35,975 nucleotides of DNA from Phycisphaeraceae bacterium (GTDB taxonomy: Bacteria > Planctomycetota > Phycisphaerae > Phycisphaerales > Zrk34): positions 1 through 35,975 of the forward strand of contig JANQFT010000082.1 of assembly GCA_028277685.1 (NCBI GenBank), in the 5' to 3' direction. Positions 1 to 7,654 of this stretch are shown here, piece after piece. Every line of letters begins with the position of its first letter. Within the stretch, counting starts at the first letter, position 1. The notes below the pieces were generated by a model. It saw only the letters and a program-made list of their open reading frames with translations, was not told where the DNA came from and ran no database searches. The translations under genes and the position numbers were made by a program.

Positions 1-2
1 AG

Positions 3-386
3 GTACTGTCGCGATTGGCAGGGCATGACCTTGACGCACTCCGTAAGGCAGCAGCGTTCGGCTTAGGGCGGCTCAGTGACGGCGGGGCAGAGACCTTGAT
101 CACATTACTGGAAGATCCGAAGAGCATGGTCCGCCTTGAAGCGGCGCGCGCCTTGGTTAGTCGGCCGACACCCGAGGCAGCCAACGCTCTGATTCGCCGC
201 CTGGCTGTCGAGCGTTCCCTGGCGGTGCAAGAGCAACTTATCTTTGCCCTGGGAAAGACCGGAAGTGCACACGGCATTGATGCCATCGCGCCGTATCAGA
301 AGGCGCAGATCAAACCAAAATACATGCAGCAGCGCATCCGGAGCGCGGCACAGAAAGCACTGGCTGAACTGAAATCAGCGCGTTAG
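3..386 (+). CDS. HEAT-repeat protein, C-terminal part (5' end outside window)
   Basis: The reading frame is open to the left edge, so this is the last 127 or so residues of a longer protein; the TTG at 15 is not a convincing start. Helical pairs of the HEAT/PBS-lyase type are visible: LDALRKAAAFGLGRL, then a second unit around MVRLEAARALVSRP, and a third around LAVQEQLIFALGKTG. Such repeats form alpha-solenoid scaffolds for protein contacts and give no enzymatic function by themselves. A basic, helical tail follows. Its TAG stop overlaps the stop of the convergent IclR gene by two bases, so no terminator lies between them. The missing N-terminal part may hold other domains; function unknown. 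Confidence 0.7.
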   Translation, partial: VLSRLAGHDLDALRKAAAFGLGRLSDGGAETLITLLEDPKSMVRLEAARALVSRPTPEAANALIRRLAVERSLAVQEQLIFALGKTGSAHGIDAIAPYQKAQIKPKYMQQRIRSAAQKALAELKSAR

Positions 387-1225
387 CCGCGACTGTCGTC
401 TTTGGTCTGTGGTGCGACATCATGCCCAAGGCGGTATGAAATGCGCTGAGCATGTTGTTTGACGAGCTTGCCGGTGGCGGCAAACTTCTCTGTGGGGAAG
501 CGGAAAGCTGGGCCGGTCACCCAGATGGCTGCGGTGGGATACCCGAAGTGGTTCATTACCGGGGCCGCGACACAGTGCAGGCCGTCCAGATGTTCTGCGC
601 GATCAATCGCATAGCCGCTGGTGCGGGCATCTTTCAACTCTTCGCGCATTGCCCGTTTACCCGTGATGGTCGTACTGGTGTACCTCTTGAATCGCATGCG
701 GCTGAGCATGGCTTCTTGCTCGGCATCGGGCAGAAAAGCGATGATCGCCTTGGCGGGCGCACCGGTGTGCAGCGGGAAGCGTGTCCCTGAATCAATGGCA
801 AATTTAACCGGGTGACGGCTGACTACTTGCTCGAGAACAACACCATCGGTGGCCAGGAGTTTGCCAATCAGCACCGTTTCACCTGTTGCGTCACGGAGTT
901 CCTGCATGACATCCAGTGCATGCTCCAGCAGGTCCGCGCCGCCGATGGCAGCGTAACCCATGGATAACAGCTTGTGGCTGAGCAGGTATTTCTTTGACGA
1001 GCCATCACGCGCCAAATAGCCGTGGTCGCGCAGTGTCGACACGATTCGGAACACGCTGTTGCGCGGCAGTTCCAGAGCATCGGCAATTTCACTCATGCCA
1101 AGGCTGGCGCGTTGCTCAGCGAGATACTCCAGAATCTGCAATGCCCGCGTCAGGTTCGGAACGTGGTACTGGTCGGCAGAGGTGGCCGCGTCGTCCGCGC
1201 TGGTTGATGTCTTGGCTGGTCCCAT
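383..1225 (-). CDS. IclR-family transcriptional regulator
   Basis: About 280 residues. An N-terminal winged helix-turn-helix follows a polar 20-residue arm (segment beginning NLTRALQILEYLAEQ, recognition region around SEIADALELPRNSVFRIV). A C-terminal IclR effector domain follows, with the family-typical HTGAPAKAIIAFL segment and a late GYAIDRAEHLDGLHCVAAPV segment. I chose the ATG at 1225; a TTG at 1261 in the same frame would add 12 residues but lies directly beside a perfect dyad (1266-1281) that looks like an operator, and neither start has a clear ribosome-binding site. The gene diverges from the catabolic operon that begins at 1419, so the likely role is control of that operon and of itself by a pathway metabolite. 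The family call is firm; the ligand is unknown. Confidence 0.9.
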   Translation of the reverse strand: MGPAKTSTSADDAATSADQYHVPNLTRALQILEYLAEQRASLGMSEIADALELPRNSVFRIVSTLRDHGYLARDGSSKKYLLSHKLLSMGYAAIGGADLLEHALDVMQELRDATGETVLIGKLLATDGVVLEQVVSRHPVKFAIDSGTRFPLHTGAPAKAIIAFLPDAEQEAMLSRMRFKRYTSTTITGKRAMREELKDARTSGYAIDRAEHLDGLHCVAAPVMNHFGYPTAAIWVTGPAFRFPTEKFAATGKLVKQHAQRISYRLGHDVAPQTKDDSRG

Positions 1226-1265
1226 CGGAGCGATGGTAAATAGATCATATATAGAACGCAATATT

Positions 1266-1281
1266 TTGGTTGCATAACCAA
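1266..1281. promoter_or_regulatory. Perfect inverted repeat, candidate IclR operator A
   Basis: TTGGTT, four-base centre GCAT, then AACCAA: a perfect 6+6 dyad of the size and symmetry bound by IclR-family dimers. It sits between the regulator start and the operon promoter. Operator function is inferred from position and symmetry. Confidence 0.5.
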
Positions 1282-1291
1282 GAGTCGTGTC

Positions 1292-1312
1292 CCTGATTCG
1301 TGCAGAATCAGG
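1292..1312. promoter_or_regulatory. Perfect inverted repeat, candidate operator B
   Basis: Arms CCTGATTC (1292-1299) and GAATCAGG (1305-1312) are perfect 8-base complements around a 5-base centre. The dyad ends 17 bases before the -35 box of the operon promoter, a usual position for an activator or repressor site. It could instead form a hairpin in a transcript of the regulator gene. Confidence 0.5.
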
Positions 1313-1328
1313 ATGAATGACAGACCCC

Positions 1329-1357
1329 TTGACATCTCATATATTAACTAGTAATCT
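1329..1357 (+). promoter_or_regulatory. Sigma-70-type promoter of the catabolic operon
   Basis: A consensus -35 box TTGACA at 1329-1334, 17 bases, and TAATCT at 1352-1357. The region is AT-rich, unlike the surrounding coding DNA. Loose complementary arms ATCTCA (1334-1339) and TGAGAT (1373-1378) flank the -10 region and may be a further protein-binding site. The predicted leader to the ATG at 1419 is roughly 55 bases. Confidence 0.6.
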
Positions 1358-1418
1358 AAAAAACAACTTATTTGAGATATGGACATGGGCGGGCTGGTGC
1401 TGTGGAGGAGCATTCGTC

Positions 1419-2147
1419 ATGCCGGGACTGGACGGAGCAAAGGTGATCGTGACCGGGGGAGCACGCGGATACGGGGCGGGCATCGCAAAGGCGCTCAGAG
1501 CGCGTGGTGCCAACGTGTGGATTACAGGCAGGGATGAGGTGCAGCTTCGTGCTGCAGCATCGGCTATGAACGTGGCATCAATTGCGGCGGATGTTACCCA
1601 AGGTGAAGACTGGGATCGCGTCTTCACGGAAGTCACCCGTGACGGCGCGAAGCTAGATGTGTTGATCAATAACGCCGGGGCTGGTATTCGCATCGCGCCG
1701 CTCGACGAGCAGGAAGATCATGAAGTACGACAGTCGGTTGAGGTGAACCTTGTGGGCAAGGCACTGGGCTGTCGGCGTGCGGCGAAAATGATGACACAAC
1801 AGGGTAGTGGGACGATCATCAATATCTCGAGTGTTTGCGCGCGAAAAAGCTGGCCGGGTTGGTCGGTGTACTCTGCAGCCAAAGCGGGCGTGGTTCATAT
1901 GACAAGATGCCTGGATATGGAGTTGCGGCCCCACGGGGTGCGAGCCACCACAATCATTCCTTCATGGGGGGATACGAACTTCACCGAAGCTGCAGGCCTG
2001 GGGCCTCGAGATACTGAGGTGGCGGATCAGTGCATCAAGTCCGAAGAACTCGGTGACCTGGTGGCTTACATTTGCGAGTTGCCGCCACACCTGATCGTTC
2101 AGGACGTAACCGTTTGGCCAATGGTGCAGGAACTGGATTCGCTTTGA
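1419..2147 (+). CDS. Short-chain dehydrogenase/reductase (SDR), first gene of operon
   Basis: A 242-residue classical SDR. Visible are the cofactor motif TGGARGYG (residues 12-19), NNAG (84-87), the catalytic serine in NISS (Ser138) and YSAAK with Tyr151 and Lys155. An Arg at 38, at the end of the second strand, suggests NADP(H) rather than NAD(H). The reading frame runs further upstream, but the ATG at 1419 is preceded at eight bases by GGAGGAG, which fixes the start. The substrate-binding C-terminal part is short. The enzyme should interconvert a hydroxyl and a carbonyl on a sugar-like metabolite; the family does not predict the substrate. It heads a tightly spaced operon whose second gene is also an SDR. 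Confidence 0.88.
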   Translation: MPGLDGAKVIVTGGARGYGAGIAKALRARGANVWITGRDEVQLRAAASAMNVASIAADVTQGEDWDRVFTEVTRDGAKLDVLINNAGAGIRIAPLDEQEDHEVRQSVEVNLVGKALGCRRAAKMMTQQGSGTIINISSVCARKSWPGWSVYSAAKAGVVHMTRCLDMELRPHGVRATTIIPSWGDTNFTEAAGLGPRDTEVADQCIKSEELGDLVAYICELPPHLIVQDVTVWPMVQELDSL

Positions 2148-2188
2148 ACTGAATCAATGTGGCGTTTGGGACTGGAAGGAAAAGCAGT

Positions 2189-2971
2189 ATGACACTGGAC
2201 ATCAAAGGCCGTGTTTCCGTCGTCACTGGTGGAGCGCAAAGTATTGGGCTTGGGATTGCGCAGGCATTATGCGAAGAGGGAAGCCGCGTCGCGTTGCTCG
2301 ACATCGCGGCAGACAAAGCGGCTGAAGCAGCAGCACAACTCAGAGATTCGGGCTACGAGGCCGCCGGTTATCCTGTCGATGTGACCGATCGGGATGCGGT
2401 GCATCAGACCATCGCTCGAATAAGTGATGCGTGGGAGCCTGCCAGTGTCCTGGTGAACAACGCCGGTGTGGTGGATCAGCGACCTTTCGAAGAGATCAGA
2501 CCTGAACAGATGGATCTGATGATGCGCGTCAATGTGCACGGCACGCTCTACTGTGCGCAGGCGGTATCCAGTGGAATGAAACGTCAAGGCTATGGCAGGA
2601 TCATCAACTTGTCATCGAAATCCGGAAAAACCGGTTCTGCTCTAATGGCGCATTACTCGGCTGCGAAGGGAGCAGTGATCGCGTTGACCCATGCCCTGGC
2701 GTTCGAACTTGCGCCTCACAACATTACTGCTAATTGTCTTTGTCCGGGCATCACTGATCACACGGGCGTCTGGGGGAATGTATCAAAGGGATATGTAGAG
2801 AATCTTGGTCTTTCACGGGATCAGGTCGTTGAAAAGTTTGCGGCGAAGATCCCACTGGGACGCCTTACCTCAATTGAGGACGTCGCCAATTTCGTTGTGT
2901 TTCTTGCAACAAAGGGCGACTACTGCACCGGGCAGGCTTTCAACATCACTGGCGGAAGAGAGGTGCATTGA
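2189..2971 (+). CDS. Short-chain dehydrogenase/reductase, polyol-dehydrogenase-like
   Basis: A 260-residue classical SDR with TGGAQSIG (residues 13-20), NNAG (90-93), catalytic Ser143, and HYSAAK giving Tyr156 and Lys160. Asp38 after the second strand points to NAD(H), in contrast to the preceding SDR. The C-terminal half carries PGITDHTG and the usual final segment ending in NITGG. The overall pattern is that of sugar-alcohol or acetoin-type dehydrogenases, but this is only a resemblance. ATG 2189 is chosen because GGAAGGA ends eight bases upstream. Its stop lies immediately before the aldolase start, so the two are probably translationally coupled. Confidence 0.88.
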   Translation: MTLDIKGRVSVVTGGAQSIGLGIAQALCEEGSRVALLDIAADKAAEAAAQLRDSGYEAAGYPVDVTDRDAVHQTIARISDAWEPASVLVNNAGVVDQRPFEEIRPEQMDLMMRVNVHGTLYCAQAVSSGMKRQGYGRIINLSSKSGKTGSALMAHYSAAKGAVIALTHALAFELAPHNITANCLCPGITDHTGVWGNVSKGYVENLGLSRDQVVEKFAAKIPLGRLTSIEDVANFVVFLATKGDYCTGQAFNITGGREVH

Positions 2972-2973
2972 AT

Positions 2974-3672
2974 ATGGCAAGCGAACAACTGGCGCGATAT
3001 CTCGATCATGCCGTATTGAAACCGTCGATGTCACAGTCCGAAGCAGCGGACGCCATTCAATTGGGGGTGGATTACGGTGTGCGCACCGTTTGTGTGCGAC
3101 CGGCTGACATCAAACTTGCACAGGAACTGTGTCGAGGTACGAACACGCAGGTAAGTTGCGTACTCGCGTTTCCTCACGGCACAAATTTGCCGGACGGCAA
3201 AGCGGATGAAGCCAAACGCTACGTGGACCTTGGTATCAGCGAAATCGACATGGTTGCCAACTATGGCTTGATCCGCTCTGGCGACTGGCAACGTGTGCAA
3301 GCTGATATGGAAGCGGTGGCTAACATCACTCGACCAGCTGGCGTTCTACTGAAAGTGATTCTGGAAACGACGCAACTCAATGATGATCAGATTCGCTCCG
3401 CCACGACGCTGGCAGCAGAGACTCAAGCGGATTTCGTCAAAACATCGACCGGATTCGCGGATGGCGGAGCGAGTGAGCAGGCAGTATCTGCGATGCTTGA
3501 TGCTGCCGGAGGACGCATAGAGGTCAAAGCGTCAGGTGGCATACGCGATCGTGAGCGCGCTGAGTTATTTGTGAAGATGGGCTGTGCAAGACTCGGTGTG
3601 GGTTACGCCTCAACCCCCGCGATCTGCGATAGCGACACAAAGGACATCATCGATGAATCCGGCAGCTATTGA
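2974..3672 (+). CDS. DeoC/deoxyribose-phosphate aldolase-family class I aldolase
   Basis: A 232-residue TIM-barrel aldolase of the DeoC family. The catalytic set is present: Asp92 in EIDMV, the Schiff-base Lys156 in VKTSTGF, and Lys185 in VKASGGIR. DeoC enzymes reversibly cleave 2-deoxyribose 5-phosphate to acetaldehyde and glyceraldehyde 3-phosphate. Here the segment that normally reads like GTSSG and holds the phosphate reads RLGVGYAST (206-214), so the usual serines are Gly210 and Tyr211. With no nucleoside genes nearby, this suggests another substrate. A TTG at 2968, overlapping the previous stop, is an alternative start; the AAGAGAGG site at 2956-2963 fits ATG 2974 better. The stop lies inside the next gene. 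Confidence 0.85.
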   Translation: MASEQLARYLDHAVLKPSMSQSEAADAIQLGVDYGVRTVCVRPADIKLAQELCRGTNTQVSCVLAFPHGTNLPDGKADEAKRYVDLGISEIDMVANYGLIRSGDWQRVQADMEAVANITRPAGVLLKVILETTQLNDDQIRSATTLAAETQADFVKTSTGFADGGASEQAVSAMLDAAGGRIEVKASGGIRDRERAELFVKMGCARLGVGYASTPAICDSDTKDIIDESGSY

Positions 3673-4705
3673 TACCGGCGTCGCCAATGTGTATCACGCG
3701 CCAGGCGACGTGCGTACAGAAGAATTCCTGAAGCCGACGACTGGGCACGGCGAGATCCTGCTACGTATCGATGCGTGCGCGATCTGTGGCACAGACATCA
3801 AAGCATTGGCCAAAGGCAACCCGCGGCTACAACCACCGATGATCATGGGCCACGAGTTGTGTGGCACGGTCATTGAATGTGGCTTCGGTGTCGACAGTTT
3901 GCATGAAGGACAACGTGTGACCATGGCCACCACCCTTGGTTGTGGCGAATGCACTTATTGTCGGGAAGGAGCGACAAATCTATGCCGCTCAGCAGAAGCC
4001 ATGGGTTTCCACCATCCCGGTGCCATGGCCACATGGATGCGTGTCCCGTCAAAAGCAGTTCGTGGCGGGTATGTGGTACCGGTGGATGATCTTGAAGCTG
4101 AGGTCGCTGCGATGGCTGAGCCATTGTCTTGCGCGCTCAACAGTCACCGCAAAGTTCCCATGGATCAAGTGCGATCGGTGTTGATCATCGGGCTCGGTCC
4201 GCTGGGTATGCTGCACACCCTGGCAGTGCAGAGCTTGGGTGTGCCGTTGATCTATGGGGTCGAACTGCCCGGGCCGCGCCTTGACTTGGCACGTGAGCTT
4301 GGTGCAAAGCATGTATTGACACCTGATGAGATGGAAAATGCGTGGCCTGAGTTGACCGAGGGTGAAGGCTTTGATCTTGTCATTGTCACAGCGCCGCACA
4401 ACCAAACGCAGGCTGATGCCGTACGCTTTGCCCGTAAGGGTGGATGGGTGTGTCTGTTCGGCTCACTGCCGGTGGGCGAGGAATTTATATCGTTGAACAG
4501 CCGCACTGTTCATTACGGTGAATTGCGCGTGTATGGTTCATCTGACTCAACTGCAGTTGATGTGCGGCAAGCCATCGGCATGCTCCAGGATCAACGTGAC
4601 CGCTTTGCTAAGCTGATCACGCATCGATTGCGGATGGATCAGATTCACGATGGATTTGATGCCATTCGTCGTGGAAATGCGATGAAGGTTGTTCTCACCC
4701 CATGA
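3653..4705 (+). CDS. Zinc-dependent medium-chain alcohol dehydrogenase (sorbitol/threonine dehydrogenase-like)
   Basis: A 350-residue medium-chain dehydrogenase. The catalytic-zinc motifs CAICGTD (Cys45) and GHE are present, and the structural-zinc lobe is intact with four cysteines in GCGECTYCREGATNLC. The Rossmann fold shows GLGPLG. Members oxidise secondary hydroxyls of polyols or amino acids with NAD(P). ATG 3653 follows AAAGGA by nine bases and overlaps the 3' end of the aldolase gene by 20 bases, which indicates coupled translation. A longer in-frame reading from 3584 lies inside the aldolase and is not supported. Within the operon it may oxidise a polyol or a sugar lactol; the substrate is not predictable from sequence. 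Confidence 0.88.
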   Translation: MNPAAIDTGVANVYHAPGDVRTEEFLKPTTGHGEILLRIDACAICGTDIKALAKGNPRLQPPMIMGHELCGTVIECGFGVDSLHEGQRVTMATTLGCGECTYCREGATNLCRSAEAMGFHHPGAMATWMRVPSKAVRGGYVVPVDDLEAEVAAMAEPLSCALNSHRKVPMDQVRSVLIIGLGPLGMLHTLAVQSLGVPLIYGVELPGPRLDLARELGAKHVLTPDEMENAWPELTEGEGFDLVIVTAPHNQTQADAVRFARKGGWVCLFGSLPVGEEFISLNSRTVHYGELRVYGSSDSTAVDVRQAIGMLQDQRDRFAKLITHRLRMDQIHDGFDAIRRGNAMKVVLTP

Positions 4706-4724
4706 TCGATCACAGGACAACGCG

Positions 4725-5738
4725 ATGAAAAAATGTGTTGCCGTTGGTGATCTGTTCGTCACGCCGAATGATCTGTCGAAGGGGCTTGCCCCGTTATCTG
4801 ATCTCGGGTTCGAAGTTGAGGTGATCGACTTTGGCGTGGAAGATTACGATGCGCTTCAAGCGATGAACCATCAAGTTGAGCAGGATGGCCCGAGTTGTAT
4901 TCCATTGCCGAATCACCTGCTTGATCGTCTGCGTCAGGCGCACCTGATCGTTGTGCATTTTTGCCCTGTTTCCGCTCAACTACTGGCGGAATGCGAACAA
5001 CTCGAAGCCATCGGCACCTGCCGAACCGGAATGTCGAATATCGATGTGGACGCAGCAGAAGCTCGCGGCATCCCTGTCATCAATTGCCGCGGGCGTTTGG
5101 CCAACGCCGTCGCCGACTTCACTGTAGGCATCATGATCTGCGAGGCCCGAAACATCGCCCGTGGACATCACGCGCTCATGAATGGTGAATGGCGACGCAC
5201 ATTCATGAACCTGGGAAATATCCCGGAACTGCCGGGAAAGACGGTTGGACTGATCGGCTTGGGGGCAATCGGTCAGGCCACGGCCAAGCGGCTCTCTGGT
5301 TTTGAAGTGAAGATTCTGGCATACGATCCATTCGTTGAGCCGGCGATGGCCGAGGCGCTTGATGTGCAACGCGTTGATCTGTGCGATCTGATGTCGCATA
5401 GTGACTTCGTCTCACTGCATGTCGACCTCCGCCCGGAGACTTCAGGGATGATCACACGTGAGTTGCTTCTATGCATGAAGCCCACGGCTTATCTGATCAA
5501 TACCGCGCGTGCGGGCATCGTGGATGAACAGGCACTGATCGAAATCCTTGCCAACGGCAACATTGCCGGAGCAGCGATTGATGTCTTTGAAACTGAACCG
5601 CTCGGAAGCGAACATCCCTTGCTTCAGTTGGATAATGTCACGTTGACGCCGCACATGGCTGGCGGATCGGATGACGCCTTCCGCCGATGCCCACAGTTGT
5701 TATGTGAACATCTGTGTGCCCGACTCGCATCCAATTAA
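4725..5738 (+). CDS. D-isomer-specific 2-hydroxyacid dehydrogenase
   Basis: A 337-residue enzyme of the D-2-hydroxyacid dehydrogenase family. The NAD-binding GLGAIG is at 178-183 with Asp201 (AYDPF) after the second strand. The catalytic triad is visible: Arg262 (NTARAG), Glu291 (ETEP) and His310 (LTPH). These enzymes interconvert 2-keto and D-2-hydroxy acids. AGGA seven bases before ATG 4725 fixes the start. The gene sits 19 bases after the alcohol dehydrogenase. A D-2-hydroxyacid dehydrogenase near an FGGY kinase recalls the yoaD/yoaC pair of Bacillus subtilis, whose function is also unclear, so a joint role in handling a hydroxylated acid is plausible but unproven. Confidence 0.88.
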   Translation: MKKCVAVGDLFVTPNDLSKGLAPLSDLGFEVEVIDFGVEDYDALQAMNHQVEQDGPSCIPLPNHLLDRLRQAHLIVVHFCPVSAQLLAECEQLEAIGTCRTGMSNIDVDAAEARGIPVINCRGRLANAVADFTVGIMICEARNIARGHHALMNGEWRRTFMNLGNIPELPGKTVGLIGLGAIGQATAKRLSGFEVKILAYDPFVEPAMAEALDVQRVDLCDLMSHSDFVSLHVDLRPETSGMITRELLLCMKPTAYLINTARAGIVDEQALIEILANGNIAGAAIDVFETEPLGSEHPLLQLDNVTLTPHMAGGSDDAFRRCPQLLCEHLCARLASN

Positions 5739-5785
5739 CCACCTGTCGCGCGCCGGCTCAAACGCAGTCGAAAGGTCGCTCGATC

Positions 5786-7621
5786 ATGAAACATTTCGCC
5801 CGATTCATCGGCCTTGGTTTGTTGTATTGCATGGCCATCTCCTGCGCAACACTGCATGCTAACGATACTGAAGAGGTTAAAGTTACCAAGCAGGAAGATG
5901 GGAGCGTAAGCATCCGGGCTGTGGGGTACCAGGCGATCATCAGTGCCAATGGTCTGCTCAGCCTGTACGTCGATGACAACATCGTTCTGGAGGGCGGATA
6001 TGGCGCCTGGATCAAGCGCCAATGGCAACTGTGGCCGGACACGCCCAAGCCCACGGTGAATGCTTACGGAAGTGTTGTTGCGGTGCGTTCTGGTGATCGA
6101 CGCATTGAGTACACCTTCGCTCCCACCACCATTGGCCTGGAAACCGAGGGATATGAACTGCTGTTTACTTATAACCCTGAAATCGTCACTTCCGTCACGG
6201 TGCCAGGGCACAAGGGAGGGCCATTGGGACCGCGCAAAGGATACTCCGGCACGACCGGAATGATTCTCAACAATGGCCGCATGATCAGCTACTCCACTCC
6301 ACTTCATGTCGGTTATCAGCTCACGCCACGCGTCGTACCAACGAATTATCTCAACGGCGCAACCAAGCGTGGCAACCTGTTGAAGGTTACGTTCAAGTTC
6401 GAAGATGCTTCGGTGGCGCAAGGCATCGGTGCAGTGGTCATCAGAAAACAAGGCATGAGCTATGGTGATCTTGTAAAAGATGGCAGTGTTGGCCAAGGGC
6501 TGAAGCACTTCACCCAACCGGATGAGATAACGCTTCAGGCCAGCCAATCAAACACCAGCAGCACCGATTCGGACACCATCACTTACGAACTGACTGTGCG
6601 AAACCACTACTATCAAGGCAAGGCTGTACATCGCGATAGAGCCTCAGCCACAATCAAAGCGGGGCAGACTCACACGCAACACTGGAGCATACCTCGGCTG
6701 GAACCCGGCTTTTACTACGCCACCGTAACCGCAACGCTGGACGGCAAGGAGCTGACTCGCACTGAGGATGTGTTGGCCATCGCCTTGCCACAGTACCGTC
6801 CAGCCCTGACACGCCCGGAAGATTTCAGCGCCTTCTGGAAAAACAAACTAGCTGATATGCGACGGCGACCATTCAATGTTCAACTAACGGAACTGGAAAA
6901 CCGCGGCAGTACAACTCACCGTGTCTACCGCATTGAATTTGATCGTCATGATGGTCAGCGGATCTCGGGAACACTGACTGTGCCGCGCGAACCGGGTAAG
7001 CATCTCGCTTCGTTGCGTGCGAAGCACGATGGGATTGTTCTCGACGTCGCCTGGCCAGAGAAGGCGACATTCCGTACCTGGCGAAACCGCGATGACAATA
7101 ATCTGCTCGAGTGCATCCTTCTCGCACGACGATGTCTCGACTATCTCAAGTCTCGTCCGGATGTGGATCGGCTCTTTCTGGCTGGTGCCAGTCGAGGCGG
7201 GCCGATCAATTGGGTAGCTGCCGCACTTGATCCAGACAAGATCGTTGGCTTGAGTATCCACGTGCCCACTAGTTTCGGTTGTAGTTGGATCGACAAGAAG
7301 TATGTCGGATGGGGCGGAAAGCCCGCGGATATGTCCTGGAAGCAGTACACATCAATGGCGGCATACGTTGACCCCGTGAATCACGCGCCAAACATGGTGG
7401 TGCCGTTTATTAATGCATACGGCGACCAGGATAAACTCGCCCCGCCTCCCGGCATCGAGGCAGCGTTCCAACTGTCTCCAGCCAAATGGAAACGGATGAG
7501 TCGCGATGGCGGTGGCCACACCCGTACCCCAGGTTTTCGCAGACTACAGAAAGAATTTGCCGAGTACCTCAAGACAGCAACGCCTGCCGGAGGCGATGAT
7601 CGGATTCTCAAAGAGCATTGA
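5786..7621 (+). CDS. Exported acetylxylan-esterase-like alpha/beta hydrolase with N-terminal extra domain
   Basis: 611 residues beginning with a hydrophobic signal sequence (about residues 4-25) and a likely signal-peptidase I site after LHA. The N-terminal 350 residues look like beta-sandwich material with no motif I can name. The C-terminal third is an alpha/beta hydrolase resembling the AXE1 group. The nucleophile elbow is GASRGG (Ser469), followed by a YGDQD acid segment and GGGHTR for the histidine. Deacylation of an extracellular glycan or ester is the expected role. ATG 5786 has GAAAGG ten bases upstream. A cysteine in the signal region (AISC) is a poor lipobox. Its location inside a metabolic operon links extracellular de-esterification to the intracellular pathway. 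Confidence 0.75.
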   Translation: MKHFARFIGLGLLYCMAISCATLHANDTEEVKVTKQEDGSVSIRAVGYQAIISANGLLSLYVDDNIVLEGGYGAWIKRQWQLWPDTPKPTVNAYGSVVAVRSGDRRIEYTFAPTTIGLETEGYELLFTYNPEIVTSVTVPGHKGGPLGPRKGYSGTTGMILNNGRMISYSTPLHVGYQLTPRVVPTNYLNGATKRGNLLKVTFKFEDASVAQGIGAVVIRKQGMSYGDLVKDGSVGQGLKHFTQPDEITLQASQSNTSSTDSDTITYELTVRNHYYQGKAVHRDRASATIKAGQTHTQHWSIPRLEPGFYYATVTATLDGKELTRTEDVLAIALPQYRPALTRPEDFSAFWKNKLADMRRRPFNVQLTELENRGSTTHRVYRIEFDRHDGQRISGTLTVPREPGKHLASLRAKHDGIVLDVAWPEKATFRTWRNRDDNNLLECILLARRCLDYLKSRPDVDRLFLAGASRGGPINWVAAALDPDKIVGLSIHVPTSFGCSWIDKKYVGWGGKPADMSWKQYTSMAAYVDPVNHAPNMVVPFINAYGDQDKLAPPPGIEAAFQLSPAKWKRMSRDGGGHTRTPGFRRLQKEFAEYLKTATPAGGDDRILKEH

Positions 7622-7654
7622 CTCAGCTTCGGCGGATTTGTCAGGGAGCGTCCA

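Noticed and set aside
2868-2879. Perfect 12-base palindrome CCTCAATTGAGG, same arms as the dyad at 26279-26306
   Set aside because: It lies within the coding region of the second SDR and fits its normal codons; six-base arms recurring in 36 kb are expected by chance.
5735-6547. 270-residue open frame on the minus strand opposite the exported esterase
   Set aside because: It is antisense to the signal peptide and N-terminal domain of a well-placed operon gene and has no motif of its own.
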